Assembly: GCF_024055725.1 (NCBI RefSeq)
Contig: NZ_JAMXMX010000003.1
Location: 1 to 64,000 of the forward strand
Length of the DNA: 64,000 bases
Source of the DNA: Actinoallomurus spadix
GTDB lineage: Bacteria; Actinomycetota; Actinomycetes; Streptosporangiales; Streptosporangiaceae
Direction of reading: 5' to 3'
Part shown: positions 27,795 through 37,600 of the stretch, piece after piece
Position numbering within the stretch: the stretch's first letter is position 1
Layout: each line of letters begins with the position of its first letter
Notes under the pieces: model-generated
What the model was told of the DNA's origin: nothing
The model's input: only the letters and a program-made list of their open reading frames with translations
The model's database searches: none
Made by a program: the position numbers and the translations under genes

Positions 27795-27840
27795 GTTCGG
27801 CGTTGATCTTTCGTTCGGCGTTTTGATGGTTTGTTCGGCG
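27795..27840. repeat. Three direct copies of GTTCGGCG upstream of the hydrolase gene
   Basis: GTTCGGCG occurs at 27795-27802, 27813-27820 and 27833-27840 (18- and 20-base steps) in the 300-bp non-coding stretch 27670-27968. The stretch also holds CTCTTctcAAGAG near 27717. The copies may be regulator sites for the minus-strand hydrolase gene, about 130 bp away; otherwise the gap appears empty. Confidence 0.5.
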
Positions 27841-27968
27841 CACCGTCCGCGCAGGTCGGCGCGTGGGCCCGTTCGCACGCGAAGCGCCTGAACGATCTCC
27901 GCCGCTGCCCTACGAGAACGCGAAGCGCGGGGGGAGTTCGAACGGCCCGAGGCCGGGTGACGCCGGGC

Positions 27969-28979
27969 TCATCGCGGGAGGAGGGCGGAGGGGACGATGA
28001 CCTTGCCGGTCGAGCGGCCCCGCGCGTCCAGCATCCAGCCCATGCGTTTCGGGGTGCGCAGGTTGATGGCGTTGTCGCGGACTCGCAGGAAGGGCAGACG
28101 TGCTCCGAGCAGCAGCTCGATGCGCTGGATGTCGCCGACGGACCGGGTCCAGATCGTCATCGCGAGATTCGTCTCGCCGGTGGTGGAGATGCACATCCGC
28201 AGTTCGGGCAGGCTCGCCAGGGCGGTGACGGCGCGCCCCTGATCGGCGGCCTCCGCCCTGGCCGTCCAGGTGCTGCTCACCGACCAGCCCGACACCTCCG
28301 CCGCCAGCTCGCAGCGGAAGGACAGCAACCCCGAACGCAGCACCCGGTGGAGCTGGCGGCGCGTGGTCGCGGGATTCTGGCCGAGCGTACGGGCGAGGTC
28401 GGCGGCGCTCGCCCGGCCGTCCCGGGCGAGTGCCTGGATCAGCGGCGTCAGGGCCGCCGGGACCGTGCCGCTCGGTCCCTTCGGAGCCTCGTCGGCGATC
28501 CGCTGGAACGCCGCCTCCTGGGCCGGTTCGAGGGCGTCGAGGCGCCAGTGGCTGCCGTGGCGGTGGACGCGCGTCGCGACGTGGCTGCGCTGGCGGGCGA
28601 CGCCGCGCAACGACTCCAGGTCATCGAGCAGGAACGTGGTCAGCTCCGGCAGGTCGTGGGTGATGACCGTGAGGAGGAGATCCCGGCCGCGGGTCGACTC
28701 CTCGACGGTGACGACCCGCGGGTCCCGGCACACGGCGCGCAGCACGTCGGGCCGGGCGCCCGGGAGGCAGTCGACCTCGACGAGGGACAGGGTCACCTCG
28801 CGGTACCCGGCGCCCGGCTGCGCGCTCACCCACGCCAGGCCGGCCGATCGCAGCCGGGTCCAGCGGGCGACCAGGGAGGAACGGCCGGCGCGGAGTATGC
28901 GTGCCGCGTCCGTCCACGTGACCCGTGGAGCGATCTGCAGGGCGTGCAGCAATTGCAGGTCTCGCTCGTCGAGTTGCAC
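27969..28979 (-). CDS. Lrp/AsnC-type regulator with duplicated halves
   Basis: This 336-aa protein is twice the size of a standard Lrp. Residues 1-50 form one AsnC helix-turn-helix (LDERDLQLLHALQIAPRVTW), followed by a RAM-like region (TVEESTRGRDLLLTVI). A second helix-turn-helix lies about 175-225 (LIQALARDGRASAADLARTLGQNPATTRRQL), followed by a second RAM-like region (TGETNLAMTIWTRSV). One polypeptide may thus act as an Lrp dimer. The GTG at 28979 follows GGAGG. It is divergent from the amidohydrolase operon and probably regulates it. Confidence 0.87.
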   Translation of the reverse strand: MQLDERDLQLLHALQIAPRVTWTDAARILRAGRSSLVARWTRLRSAGLAWVSAQPGAGYREVTLSLVEVDCLPGARPDVLRAVCRDPRVVTVEESTRGRDLLLTVITHDLPELTTFLLDDLESLRGVARQRSHVATRVHRHGSHWRLDALEPAQEAAFQRIADEAPKGPSGTVPAALTPLIQALARDGRASAADLARTLGQNPATTRRQLHRVLRSGLLSFRCELAAEVSGWSVSSTWTARAEAADQGRAVTALASLPELRMCISTTGETNLAMTIWTRSVGDIQRIELLLGARLPFLRVRDNAINLRTPKRMGWMLDARGRSTGKVIVPSALLPR

Positions 28980-29052
28980 GAATCGCCTCCGAATCGGGCT
29001 GTCTGTGCTTGATTCGGTCGATTATCGCTCCTTCGGGGGTCCATCGCCGATT

Positions 29053-29065
29053 CTGTTCGGAACAG
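29053..29065. promoter_or_regulatory. Palindrome CTGTTC-G-GAACAG in the Lrp/amidohydrolase gap
   Basis: A perfect inverted repeat with a one-base centre lies just upstream of the amidohydrolase ribosome site, in the 99-bp divergent gap. It is a candidate operator for the Lrp-type regulator. Confidence 0.5.
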
Positions 29066-29078
29066 ACGGGAGGTGGCG

Positions 29079-30317
29079 ATGAAGATCCTTCGCGAGGCGC
29101 AGGCGCTGCTCGGCGAGCTGACGAATCTCCGGCACCGGCTCCACGCTCACCCGGAGCTCGGCCTGGACCTTCCCCGGACTCAGGCGGCGGTGCTCGAGGC
29201 CCTGGACGATCTGCCGTTGGAGATCACGCCGGGGAAGAATGCGACGTCCGTGACCGCGGTGCTGCGCGGGCACGCGCCGATTGCGGCGGGAGAACGGACC
29301 ACCGTGTTGCTGCGGGCGGACATGGACGCCGTGCCCGTGTCGGAGGAGACCGGCCTGCCCTTCCGTTCGCGGGTCGAAGGCGCGATGCACGCCTGCGGTC
29401 ACGACCTGCACACCGCCATGCTCGCGGGCGCCGCGCGCCTGCTCGCGACGCGGCGGGACCGGCTGCGCGGCGACGTCGTCCTGATGTTCCAGCCGGGAGA
29501 GGAGGGCTGGGAGGGGGCCAGGACGATGATCGAGGAAGGCGTACTCGACGCGTCGGGGCGAAGAGCCGACGCCGCGTACGGGCTGCATGTCTTCTCCACC
29601 CTGCCGCAGCGTCTGTTCACTCGCCCGGGCCCCATGCTGGCGGCGTCCTCCGCGCTGCTGGTCACCGTGCACGGTGCGGGTGGTCACGCGTCGGCACCGC
29701 ACCTGGCCCGCGACCCGGTCCCCGCCACCGCGGAGATGATCTCGGCTCTGCAGACGATGGTGACCCGGCGGTTCGACGCGTTCGACCCCGTCGTCCTGAC
29801 GGTCGGCATGGTGCACGCCGGCACGCGGCGCAACGTGATCCCCGCCACGGCGACGTTCGAGGCGACGATCCGCACGTTCGGCGATTCGGTCGCCGACAGG
29901 GTGGGTGAGGAGGCTCTGCGCCTGCTCCAGGGGATCGCCGACGCCCATGGCGTCCGCGTCGACGCGCGCTTCGTCCGAGAACGCCCGGCCACGGTCAATG
30001 ACGCGGCCGAGACGGCGTTCGCTGAGCGGACGATCCGCGACGTCTTCGGCGCCGACCTGCACGAGCCGCTTCCGCGGCCGTTCACCGGCGCCGAGGACTT
30101 CTCCCGGGTGCTCGCCGAGGTCCCGGGCAGTTTCGTGGCACTGGGTGCACTACCGGCCGGCGCGGACCCCCGCGACGCCGCCTACAACCACAGCGGCCAC
30201 GCGGTCTTCGACGACGCCGTGCTCCCCCTGGGCGCGGCCCTGTACGCCGAGTTGGCGTTGCGGCGGACGGCCGTACGGCCGTCCGGCCTTCCGGAAACAC
30301 CTGGGGAGGTCCAGTAA
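29079..30317 (+). CDS. M20D family metallo-amidohydrolase (hippurate/N-acyl-amino-acid hydrolase type)
   Basis: A 412-aa cytosolic amidohydrolase. Motifs are HRLHAHPELG, RADMDAVPV, MHACGHDLHTA with metal ligands, the catalytic glutamate pair in QPGEEGWEGA, GGHASAPH in the lid/dimerisation domain, and TGAEDFS near the end. This subfamily hydrolyses N-acyl amino acids, including hippurate and indole-acetyl conjugates. The ATG at 29079 lies five bases after GGGAGG; an in-frame GTG at 29073 overlaps that site. The stop overlaps the transporter start (TAATG), indicating an operon. Confidence 0.93.
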   Translation: MKILREAQALLGELTNLRHRLHAHPELGLDLPRTQAAVLEALDDLPLEITPGKNATSVTAVLRGHAPIAAGERTTVLLRADMDAVPVSEETGLPFRSRVEGAMHACGHDLHTAMLAGAARLLATRRDRLRGDVVLMFQPGEEGWEGARTMIEEGVLDASGRRADAAYGLHVFSTLPQRLFTRPGPMLAASSALLVTVHGAGGHASAPHLARDPVPATAEMISALQTMVTRRFDAFDPVVLTVGMVHAGTRRNVIPATATFEATIRTFGDSVADRVGEEALRLLQGIADAHGVRVDARFVRERPATVNDAAETAFAERTIRDVFGADLHEPLPRPFTGAEDFSRVLAEVPGSFVALGALPAGADPRDAAYNHSGHAVFDDAVLPLGAALYAELALRRTAVRPSGLPETPGEVQ

Positions 30318-31630
30318 TGAACGATCGTCTCTCCGCGCGGCCCCCGCGCCGGGCCTTGGTCGGCACGGCCCTCGGACATGCCCTCGAATGGTACGACTGG
30401 GGGATCTACGCGATCTTCGTGCCGTTCTTCTCGACACAATTCTTCGACTCCCGCGATGAAATCTCCGCCGTCCTGTCGAGCCTTGCGGTCTTCGCGGTCG
30501 GGTTCGCGGCGCGGCCGGTCGGCGGCCTGATCGTCGGACGATTCGCCGACCGCGTCGGGCGTAAGCCGATGATGCTGGCGACCGTCGCGGGGATGGCCGC
30601 CGGCAGCCTGGTCATCGGGCTCTGTCCGACGTACGCGACGCTCGGCGCGGCCGCCTCCGCGATCCTCGTGCTCGCCCGCATCGTGCAGGGACTGGCCACC
30701 GGAGGTGAGCTGCCGTCGGCCCAGACGTACCTCGCGGAGTACGCGCCGCGACGGCACCGGGGCCTCTGGTCCAGCGTCATCTACATCGCCAGCGTCGGCG
30801 GGAACACCGTCGGCGTCCTGCTCGGTCTCCTGCTGTCGGAGCTGCTGTCGAAATCGGCCATGGCGTCGTACGGCTGGCGCATCCCGTTCATCCTCGGCGG
30901 GGTCCTCGGCGCCGGGACGCTCTGGATCCGCCGGTCGCTCGCCGAGAGCGCCACGTTCACGGCCGAGCGGCAGGAGCGCCCCCGGCTCTGGCCGGAGGTG
31001 CTGCGTCACCGCCGGCAGGCGATCCAGGTCGTCGGCATGAGCGTCGGGCTCACGGTCGTCTACTACGCCTGGGTGATCGCCGCCCCGGCGTACGCCATCA
31101 GCGCGATGCACGTGAACGCGAACTCGGCCCTGCTCGCCGGAGTCCTGTCCAGCCTCGTGCTCATCGGCGTGCTCCCCGCGTGGGGGGCGCTGTCCGATCG
31201 TGTCGGTCGCCGGCCGGTGCTGCTGGTCAGCACGCTCGGCACGGCCGTGTCGCTCTTCCCCCTGCAGGCGATGATCGATGACAGCGCCTGGCGGCTGGGG
31301 GTGGCCATGGCGGTCGCGATGGTGTTCATCGGCGCCGGCGTGTCGATCCTGCCCGCCGCGTACGCGGAGATGTTCCCGACCCACATCCGCACGGTCGGGC
31401 TCGCGGTACCGTACTCGATCGCCGTCGCCGCCTTCGGCGGAACGGCGCCGTACCTGCAGACGTGGATCGGAGAGACCGCCGGCCGGGCCGCGTTCACCGG
31501 CTATGTGGTGCTCCTGCTGGTGGTGTCCGCGGTGACCGTCCTCACCCTGCCCGAGACCCGCGGGATGAGCCTCACCGCGGCCCGGGACCACGGCGGCGAA
31601 ACGGAGGGCGTTGCGCGTGAAGCTGCTTGA
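30317..31630 (+). CDS. MFS transporter of the metabolite:H+ symporter (MHS) family
   Basis: A 437-aa membrane protein with twelve predicted helices. It opens GTALGHALEWYDWGIYAIF, the hallmark of KgtP/ProP/ShiA-type symporters, and has the loop 2-3 motif GRFADRVGRKP and its second-half counterpart LSDRVGRRP. Substrates of the family are small carboxylates and betaines. It is translationally coupled to the amidohydrolase, so uptake of an N-acyl amino acid or related acid is the natural reading. Confidence 0.92.
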   Translation: MNDRLSARPPRRALVGTALGHALEWYDWGIYAIFVPFFSTQFFDSRDEISAVLSSLAVFAVGFAARPVGGLIVGRFADRVGRKPMMLATVAGMAAGSLVIGLCPTYATLGAAASAILVLARIVQGLATGGELPSAQTYLAEYAPRRHRGLWSSVIYIASVGGNTVGVLLGLLLSELLSKSAMASYGWRIPFILGGVLGAGTLWIRRSLAESATFTAERQERPRLWPEVLRHRRQAIQVVGMSVGLTVVYYAWVIAAPAYAISAMHVNANSALLAGVLSSLVLIGVLPAWGALSDRVGRRPVLLVSTLGTAVSLFPLQAMIDDSAWRLGVAMAVAMVFIGAGVSILPAAYAEMFPTHIRTVGLAVPYSIAVAAFGGTAPYLQTWIGETAGRAAFTGYVVLLLVVSAVTVLTLPETRGMSLTAARDHGGETEGVAREAA

Positions 31631-32411
31631 CCTGCTCGATGACGGCATCGAGGCGATCGACCTGGCACAGCCGCTGGAGACCGGGATGCCGGTGTCCCCG
31701 ACGCATCCCGGCTTCCAGTTCGCGCTGCGCCAGCGGCACGGCGACGTCGAGCGCCCGGACGGGATGACCGGCTCGCACGAGATGCTCGTCCTCGGCGGGC
31801 ACGTCGGAACGCACATGGACGCGCTGTGCCATGTCGCCGTCGACGGCCGCCTGCACGGAGGCGTGGCGGTCGCCGACGCCCTCGACGACGGCCGGTACCG
31901 CAGCCACGGCATCGACCAGGTGCCGCCGCTGGTCCGCCGCGGCGTGCTCGTCGACGTCCCCGCCGTACGCGGACTGGACCGCCTCCCCCCGGGAGAGCCC
32001 GTGAGCGTGGAGGACCTGCGCGCCGCCGGGGTCGTGCCGAAGCGGGGCGACGTCGTGCTGGTACGCACCGGATGGGCGCAGCTGTGGGACGACCCGCCGG
32101 CCTACCTCGGGGACGAGCGCGGCGTACCCGGCCTCGATGCCGGGGCCGCGGCCTGGCTCGCGGACCAGGGGGTCGCCGCGGTCGGCGCGGACACCATCGC
32201 GCTGGAGCACATCCCCCCGGGCGGCGGGCTCGCCCGCCTGCCGGTGCACCGGCTGCTGCTCGCCGAGCACGGCATCAACCTGATCGAGGTGATGGCGCTC
32301 GAGGCCATCGCCGCGCGCGGCGTGCGCGAGTTCCTCTTCGTCGGCGCGCCGTTGAACGTCCGCGGCGCGACCGGCGCGCCCATCCGCCCGCTCGCCCTCG
32401 TCGGAAGCTGA
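31617..32411 (+). CDS. Cyclase family protein (kynurenine formamidase-like)
   Basis: A 264-aa metal-dependent hydrolase with the signature GGHVGTHMDALCH (HxGTHxDxxxH), plus AVGADTIALEH and IPPGGGLARLPVHRLLL. The family includes bacterial kynurenine formamidase (KynB) and other amide or ester hydrolases. The GTG at 31617 is eight bases after GGAGGG and lies inside the 3' end of the transporter gene. Together with the amidohydrolase it suggests a short route for degrading an acylated aromatic or amino acid; N-formylkynurenine is one possibility, but no kynureninase is seen here. Confidence 0.88.
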   Translation: MKLLDLLDDGIEAIDLAQPLETGMPVSPTHPGFQFALRQRHGDVERPDGMTGSHEMLVLGGHVGTHMDALCHVAVDGRLHGGVAVADALDDGRYRSHGIDQVPPLVRRGVLVDVPAVRGLDRLPPGEPVSVEDLRAAGVVPKRGDVVLVRTGWAQLWDDPPAYLGDERGVPGLDAGAAAWLADQGVAAVGADTIALEHIPPGGGLARLPVHRLLLAEHGINLIEVMALEAIAARGVREFLFVGAPLNVRGATGAPIRPLALVGS

Positions 32412-32424
32412 TCGAGCGGGGTGG

Positions 32425-34620
32425 TCAGGGGAGGTCGGGCAGGAAGGGGCTGGGGCGGCCGTGCCAGGAGATCGTGAGCGAGTCACGGGCGCGGGTGGCG
32501 GCGACGAACAGCAGGGACCGGGCGCGCTGCAGCTCACGGCGGTACCGCTGCGGGTCGCTGGACCGGTAGTGCGCGACGTACGCCCTTGGCACGGACCCCT
32601 CGGAGACACTGGCGATGACCATGTGCTGGTACTCCAGGCCCTTGAAGCGGTGCATCGTGCCGATGTGCACGACGTCGTCGAGCTTCGGGCCGTCGGGACC
32701 GATCGCCGCCGCCGGGATGCCGGCGCGGGCGAGGCGGCGTTCGACGTCGGCGACCTGGCTCCGGTCGGGAACGCAGATGGCGATCGACGGACTGGGGCCG
32801 TCGATGAGGTCGCTGACGCGGGCGGCGATGGCGTCCTGCTCGGCCTCCCAGGTGGGCGCGGACAGGAAGGAGGGCCGGGGGCCGCGGAGGACGGACCGGT
32901 AGCCCGTCAGCTCGTCGGTGCCGTCGTCGAGGTCGTCCCAGGACTCCTCGCCCAGCAGTGCCAGCGCGGAGCCGAGGATCTCGTGGGTGGTCCGGTAGCT
33001 GAGCGTCAGTCTCGACGAGCGGCCCCGGATGTTGATGCCGAGACTGCCGAGCGACACGTAGTTGTCGTAGATCCGCTGGTGGGTGTCGCCGACGAGGAAG
33101 ATGTCATCGGGCCCGGGCGGGACCATGGCGCGCAGCATCTTCCAGTGCGCGGCGTTCAGGTCCTGGGCCTCGTCGACGACGACGTGCCGGTAGCGGTGCC
33201 GCAGCCACGCTCCGGACTGGTCGGCGCGGTGGATGACCTCACCGTGTTCGGCGCGGTCGGCCTCGTATTGCTCGACCTTCGCGGCGCCCTCGATCTGGAT
33301 CCGGGCGGCGCGTTCGGCGACCTGCCGGTAGGTCCAGAGGTTCTTCTCGTCGAGGCGCATGACGAACTTCTCGACGAGCTGCCAGATCTCCGCGCGCTGT
33401 GCCCGGCCGAGGTTGCGCCCTCGGCCGGCCCGTCGTGCGCGGAAGTACTCCGTGCGTGAGTTGACCGCTTGGCCGAGGATGACGTGGCTCCACTCGGCGT
33501 GCAGGAATTCGGCGTCCCAGGTGCTCTCGCCGAGTTCCGTGAGCAGGTCGCGCCACTCTTGGACGGCCTTGGCGTCTTCCAGCCAGCGGCGTTTCCCGCC
33601 GGGTTCGGCTTCGGTGACGATCTGGGTGGCCAGCTTGTCGATGTTGATGATGTCCACGCGGTCGGCGATCTCCTTGCCGCCGAGTTCGAGGAGGCGTTTA
33701 CGCAGGTCGCCTGCGAGGTTCTTGTTGAAGGTCGTCAGCAGGACGGGCCTGTCGTGGCCGGGTCCGAGGCGTTCGACGAGGTGCTTGACCCGGTGCAGGG
33801 CGACGATGGTCTTGCCGGTTCCCGGGCCCCCGCTGACGCGGGCGGGGCCGCTGTAGCGGCGTTCGACGAGCTTGCGCTGGACGGGGTGCAGGAACACCTT
33901 CCAGCCGGCGAAGTCGCCGTCGAGGACGGCCTGCAGCTCGGTGTCCTCGCTGGTGACGCGCGTCGCGGGTCGGGTGAGGGCGGTCGCGTAGTCCTGGGCG
34001 TCGACCGGTTCGTCCGCCTTCTCGGGGGTCGTGACCTGGTCGAGGACCTCCTCGAAGCTCTTGCCCTCGTATAGGCCGAGGAGGACCTCTTCGGTGAGCG
34101 CCGGGGCGTACTCGACCAGGCCGAGCAGCTCCTCCTCCGTGGTGATCTTCGCGATGAGCGGCAGGAGCGGCTCGGCGACGCCGAGCTCGCGCAGCTGCTC
34201 GTCGGTGTACCGGGCGAAAAGTGGTTCCGGCCTGGCGGGGCGGGCCTCCTCCTCGCGGCCGGAGACGCTGTTCTCGACTGTGGTGAGGTCGACGAACTCG
34301 ATGCCGCCGGTCACGGGGTTGATCTGGTACGCGTAGCGGTCGAGGTTTTCGTAGACGTCCTTGCGGTGCCGGACGGCCACGAGGATGTAGTCCTGGCCGC
34401 CGGCGTGCAGCAGCAGGGCACGGTAGTCCTGGGTCACCCGCGCGGAGTACAGCCGCGAGTCGCCCTGGAGCTGTTTGAACTGCAGACCCGGCGCGTTCGG
34501 GTTCTTCTTGAACTTGCCGTGGAACTCGTAGATCGCGCCCTTAATGACCCGAGGGAGCTTCTGGATCTCCTTGTCGGCCTTGTGGAGTACCCGCAGCGTC
34601 GCCTGCTCCCGCTCGGTCAT
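32425..34620 (-). CDS. RelE-like domain fused to a UvrD/Rep-type superfamily I helicase
   Basis: A 731-aa protein. Residues about 5-100 look like a RelE/ParE fold (LHKADKEIQKLPRVIKGAIYEF, then LQGDSRLYSARVTQDYRALLL, VAVRHRKDVY). After a spacer, a helicase begins near 260: Walker A SGGPGTGKTIVALHR, VVVDEAQDLNA near 480, QRIYDNYVSLGSL, TMHRFKGLEYQHMVI near 655 and LLFVAATRARDSLTISW. The toxin-like domain may bind ribosomes or RNA, or only DNA; this is unknown. The ATG at 34620 overlaps the stop of the giant helicase upstream and has GGAGAGG. The gene converges on the cyclase gene with 13 bp between stops. Confidence 0.88.
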   Translation of the reverse strand: MTEREQATLRVLHKADKEIQKLPRVIKGAIYEFHGKFKKNPNAPGLQFKQLQGDSRLYSARVTQDYRALLLHAGGQDYILVAVRHRKDVYENLDRYAYQINPVTGGIEFVDLTTVENSVSGREEEARPARPEPLFARYTDEQLRELGVAEPLLPLIAKITTEEELLGLVEYAPALTEEVLLGLYEGKSFEEVLDQVTTPEKADEPVDAQDYATALTRPATRVTSEDTELQAVLDGDFAGWKVFLHPVQRKLVERRYSGPARVSGGPGTGKTIVALHRVKHLVERLGPGHDRPVLLTTFNKNLAGDLRKRLLELGGKEIADRVDIINIDKLATQIVTEAEPGGKRRWLEDAKAVQEWRDLLTELGESTWDAEFLHAEWSHVILGQAVNSRTEYFRARRAGRGRNLGRAQRAEIWQLVEKFVMRLDEKNLWTYRQVAERAARIQIEGAAKVEQYEADRAEHGEVIHRADQSGAWLRHRYRHVVVDEAQDLNAAHWKMLRAMVPPGPDDIFLVGDTHQRIYDNYVSLGSLGINIRGRSSRLTLSYRTTHEILGSALALLGEESWDDLDDGTDELTGYRSVLRGPRPSFLSAPTWEAEQDAIAARVSDLIDGPSPSIAICVPDRSQVADVERRLARAGIPAAAIGPDGPKLDDVVHIGTMHRFKGLEYQHMVIASVSEGSVPRAYVAHYRSSDPQRYRRELQRARSLLFVAATRARDSLTISWHGRPSPFLPDLP

Positions 34621-37600
34621 GATTCCTCTCCGGTGAGACGGTTCAGTTCTTCGGCCGTCCAGTCCGTCGCGGTCCGTACGTCCCATCCCGCCGCCGCGTA
34701 GGCCGCGAAGCAGTCGGTCGTCTCCTGGTCGTCGCCGGCCAGGATGACGCCGATCCGCGCGGCGGGCCAGGCCAGCTCGGCCTGCCAGGCGTGCTCGCCC
34801 AGCTCGTAGCCGACCTCGGGGGCGGCGACGCCGGCCGTGATCAGGCCGCTGACGAGCTCGGCCAGCCCAGGTTCGTCCGGATCGAGCAGGTCCAGGACCT
34901 GGGCCCACGCGGCGTCGGGCGCCTGCTCCTCACCGGCACCGGATTCGGTGGCGACCCCTCCCCCGGTCCCTCCCCCGGAGCCTGATCCGGAGCCGGGGCC
35001 GGTGGTGACGCCCGTCCCCCCGGCCGACGATCCGTCCCCGGGCGGCTCCTCATCGTCGAGCGGCAGCAGGCTGAGCGAGCTGAGGAGACCGGCGCCGCCG
35101 GTCACGGCGAGCGCGGACGGGTCGAATCCGGGAAGCGCGGTGTGGGCGAGCTGTCCGCCGTCGCCGCCGCCGTCCGTGAGGAACTGCAGCAGGTTGCCCC
35201 AGTAGAGCCAGGCCCGCCAGCGCAGCCGGTGGGCGGCCTCGCCGGTCTCGATCGTGGCGGCCCGGTCGTCGATCACGGCGAACGCCGACCAGGTCCGGTC
35301 GGACTCGCGTACGACGAGGGTGACCGGGCAGCCGGCCTCGTCACGGCCCCGTCCGATCAGGAGGTCGCCGGGCACCTGCGCCGGGAGCGGGTCGCCGCGG
35401 AGGGCGGCCAGGACGCGTTCGCCGACGCCGTCGGGGCCGGACCTGGTGTGCTCGAGGCCGGGGTGGCGGAGCATTCCGGCGACGGCGGCGACCGCGCGCC
35501 GCTGCCAGAGCCGCCGGTCCGGGTCGGCGAGGAAGGCGAGCAGGGTGTGGACCGGGTTGGTCCAGATCAGGGCGGGGAGCTCGGCCGGGTCGCCGCCGAG
35601 CTGGAGGTAGACGCCCTGGGCTGCGCGCTGCGCGTTGCCCTGGTACGGCCGCCAGGCCGGGGTCCGCGGCGGCTCGCCGGTCTCCCATTCCCGGATGTCG
35701 TCCCAGGTGAACTGGAAGACGTACCGGCCGTGGGCGCGCAGCCGGGCGCGCTTGTCCGCGTCGTCGGCGAGGCGGTTCACCGCCGGCGCGGCGTGGTACT
35801 CGTAGCCGTCGAGGTAGACGGCGATCTCCAGGGGCGCGGCGTCGAGCCGTTTGAAGACGACGTCGGGGCGGGTCTCCCGGATGGTGTTCTGCAGGATGAC
35901 CCGCCAGTGCACGATCGACCCGTCGGCGGCGGTGAGGCGCAGGTCGGCGGTGCGCCGGTCGTTCATCCGGCCGCCGAGGCCGAGCGTCCGGTCGTCGCCC
36001 GCGGCGGCCCACGCCTTCAGCAGGGCGAGGAAGCGCGCCTCGAGCTCGCTCTCGACCTGGTCCCACAGGGAGATGTCGTCGGTACTGCCGACGGGTGCGA
36101 CGTCCCAGCCGTCGAGGAGTTCGTGCAGCATCTCGACGGCCAGGCTGCGATCGGCCAGGTCGAAGTCGTCGCCGCCCACGTGGGAGAGCAGGCACCGATG
36201 GCAGGCGGCCTTGCCCTCCTCCTCGGCGCAGGGGCAGTTCGCCACGACGTCGAGCGCCGTTTCGAGGACCTGCCGGAAGCCGTGTTCGGACGCCATGCGG
36301 TGCAGGTAGCCGGTGCCGCCCGGCAGTGAGTCGTGCAGGACGACGTAGCGCCGGCGGTGGCCGGTCGGCGGGTCGGGCATCGTGGCGATGACGACGCGCA
36401 GGTGGTCGGGGTCGCCGCCGTAGACCTTGGCGACGCCGGCCATGAGCGCCGCCTGGAAGGTGACGGTGCGTTCGGCGAGCATGGTCGTCGCCGCCGGGAC
36501 GAGGATGCGCAGCGCCTCGGTGTGCAGTTCGTGGGCGAGGATGAGCGGGACGTGCCGGACGTCCGCGCCGCGCCGCTGCGGGCACCAGGGCCGGTGGTGG
36601 CCGGGCGTGGAGTCGTAGCCGGAGCCTGTGGTGCCGTCGAGGTGCCCGGCGGTCTGCGGTGGCCCGGACGCGGTCGCGCCGCCGCAGGTGGTGCAGACGT
36701 GGACGGGGTTGATGCGCTTCAGTTCGCCGGCGAAGGGGTCCCCGGCGGGTCGGTCCATGCGGGCGGCGCCGAGGTTGAAGGTGCGGACGACGGCGCGCCG
36801 GGCGAAGTCGACGCCGAAGGTGCGCCGGGCGTGCCGCCAGGACCCGGTGGCGATCTCCTCGGCGGGGATGTCCACGGCGACGGCCTGCTCGTAGTAGCCG
36901 CGCTGCCGTTCGTCCTGGTCGTCGCGGATCTTCGCGTCCTCGCGCAGGTCGTGGGCGGTGACACGGGTCGGGACGAGCACGTTGTGCAGGGCGCTGCTGT
37001 CGCCGATCTTCTCGTTGTGGCAGCGCGGGCAGGGGGTGGTGTTCTCGACCGCCGAGGTGGTCCGGATGTACCCGCACTCCTGGCAGACGCGCCACTGTCC
37101 CCAGGCGGGCCGGTTCTCCGAGCCGATGTCCAGGCCGGAGATCTCGTGCTGGTAGCCGCGCACGTAGAAGTGGTTGCCGGGCGCGAACTCGGTCAGGGCG
37201 AGGGCCGCGGACCGCTCGTACTCGCGGACCTCACCGTGGTATCGCTTCTCGTCCTCGCCCTCCTCCTCCCAGGTGAGGGTGGCCTCTAGGGCGGTGCGCG
37301 TGTCGATGAGGGAGTAGTTCGGCAACAGGCCGAGGTCGACGAGCGCGCCGTGCGCGTCACTGCGGCCGAGCTCGCCGATGCGGTTCTGTACGGCGCGGCG
37401 TTCGGCGCGCAGTTCCCGGCGGCGGGCGCGCTGCTGCGGGTCGGATTCCACCATCGCGTCGATCGCCGCGTCGATCACTGCGAGGCGGGCGCGCAGGTCG
37501 TCGAGGCGGTCGTCCCACTGCCGGGCGGCGGTCCGTACGGCGTCGGTCAGTCCGCCGGTCGCGAACTCGCGTAGCCGCGCCGCCGCGTCCGCGCCGACCG

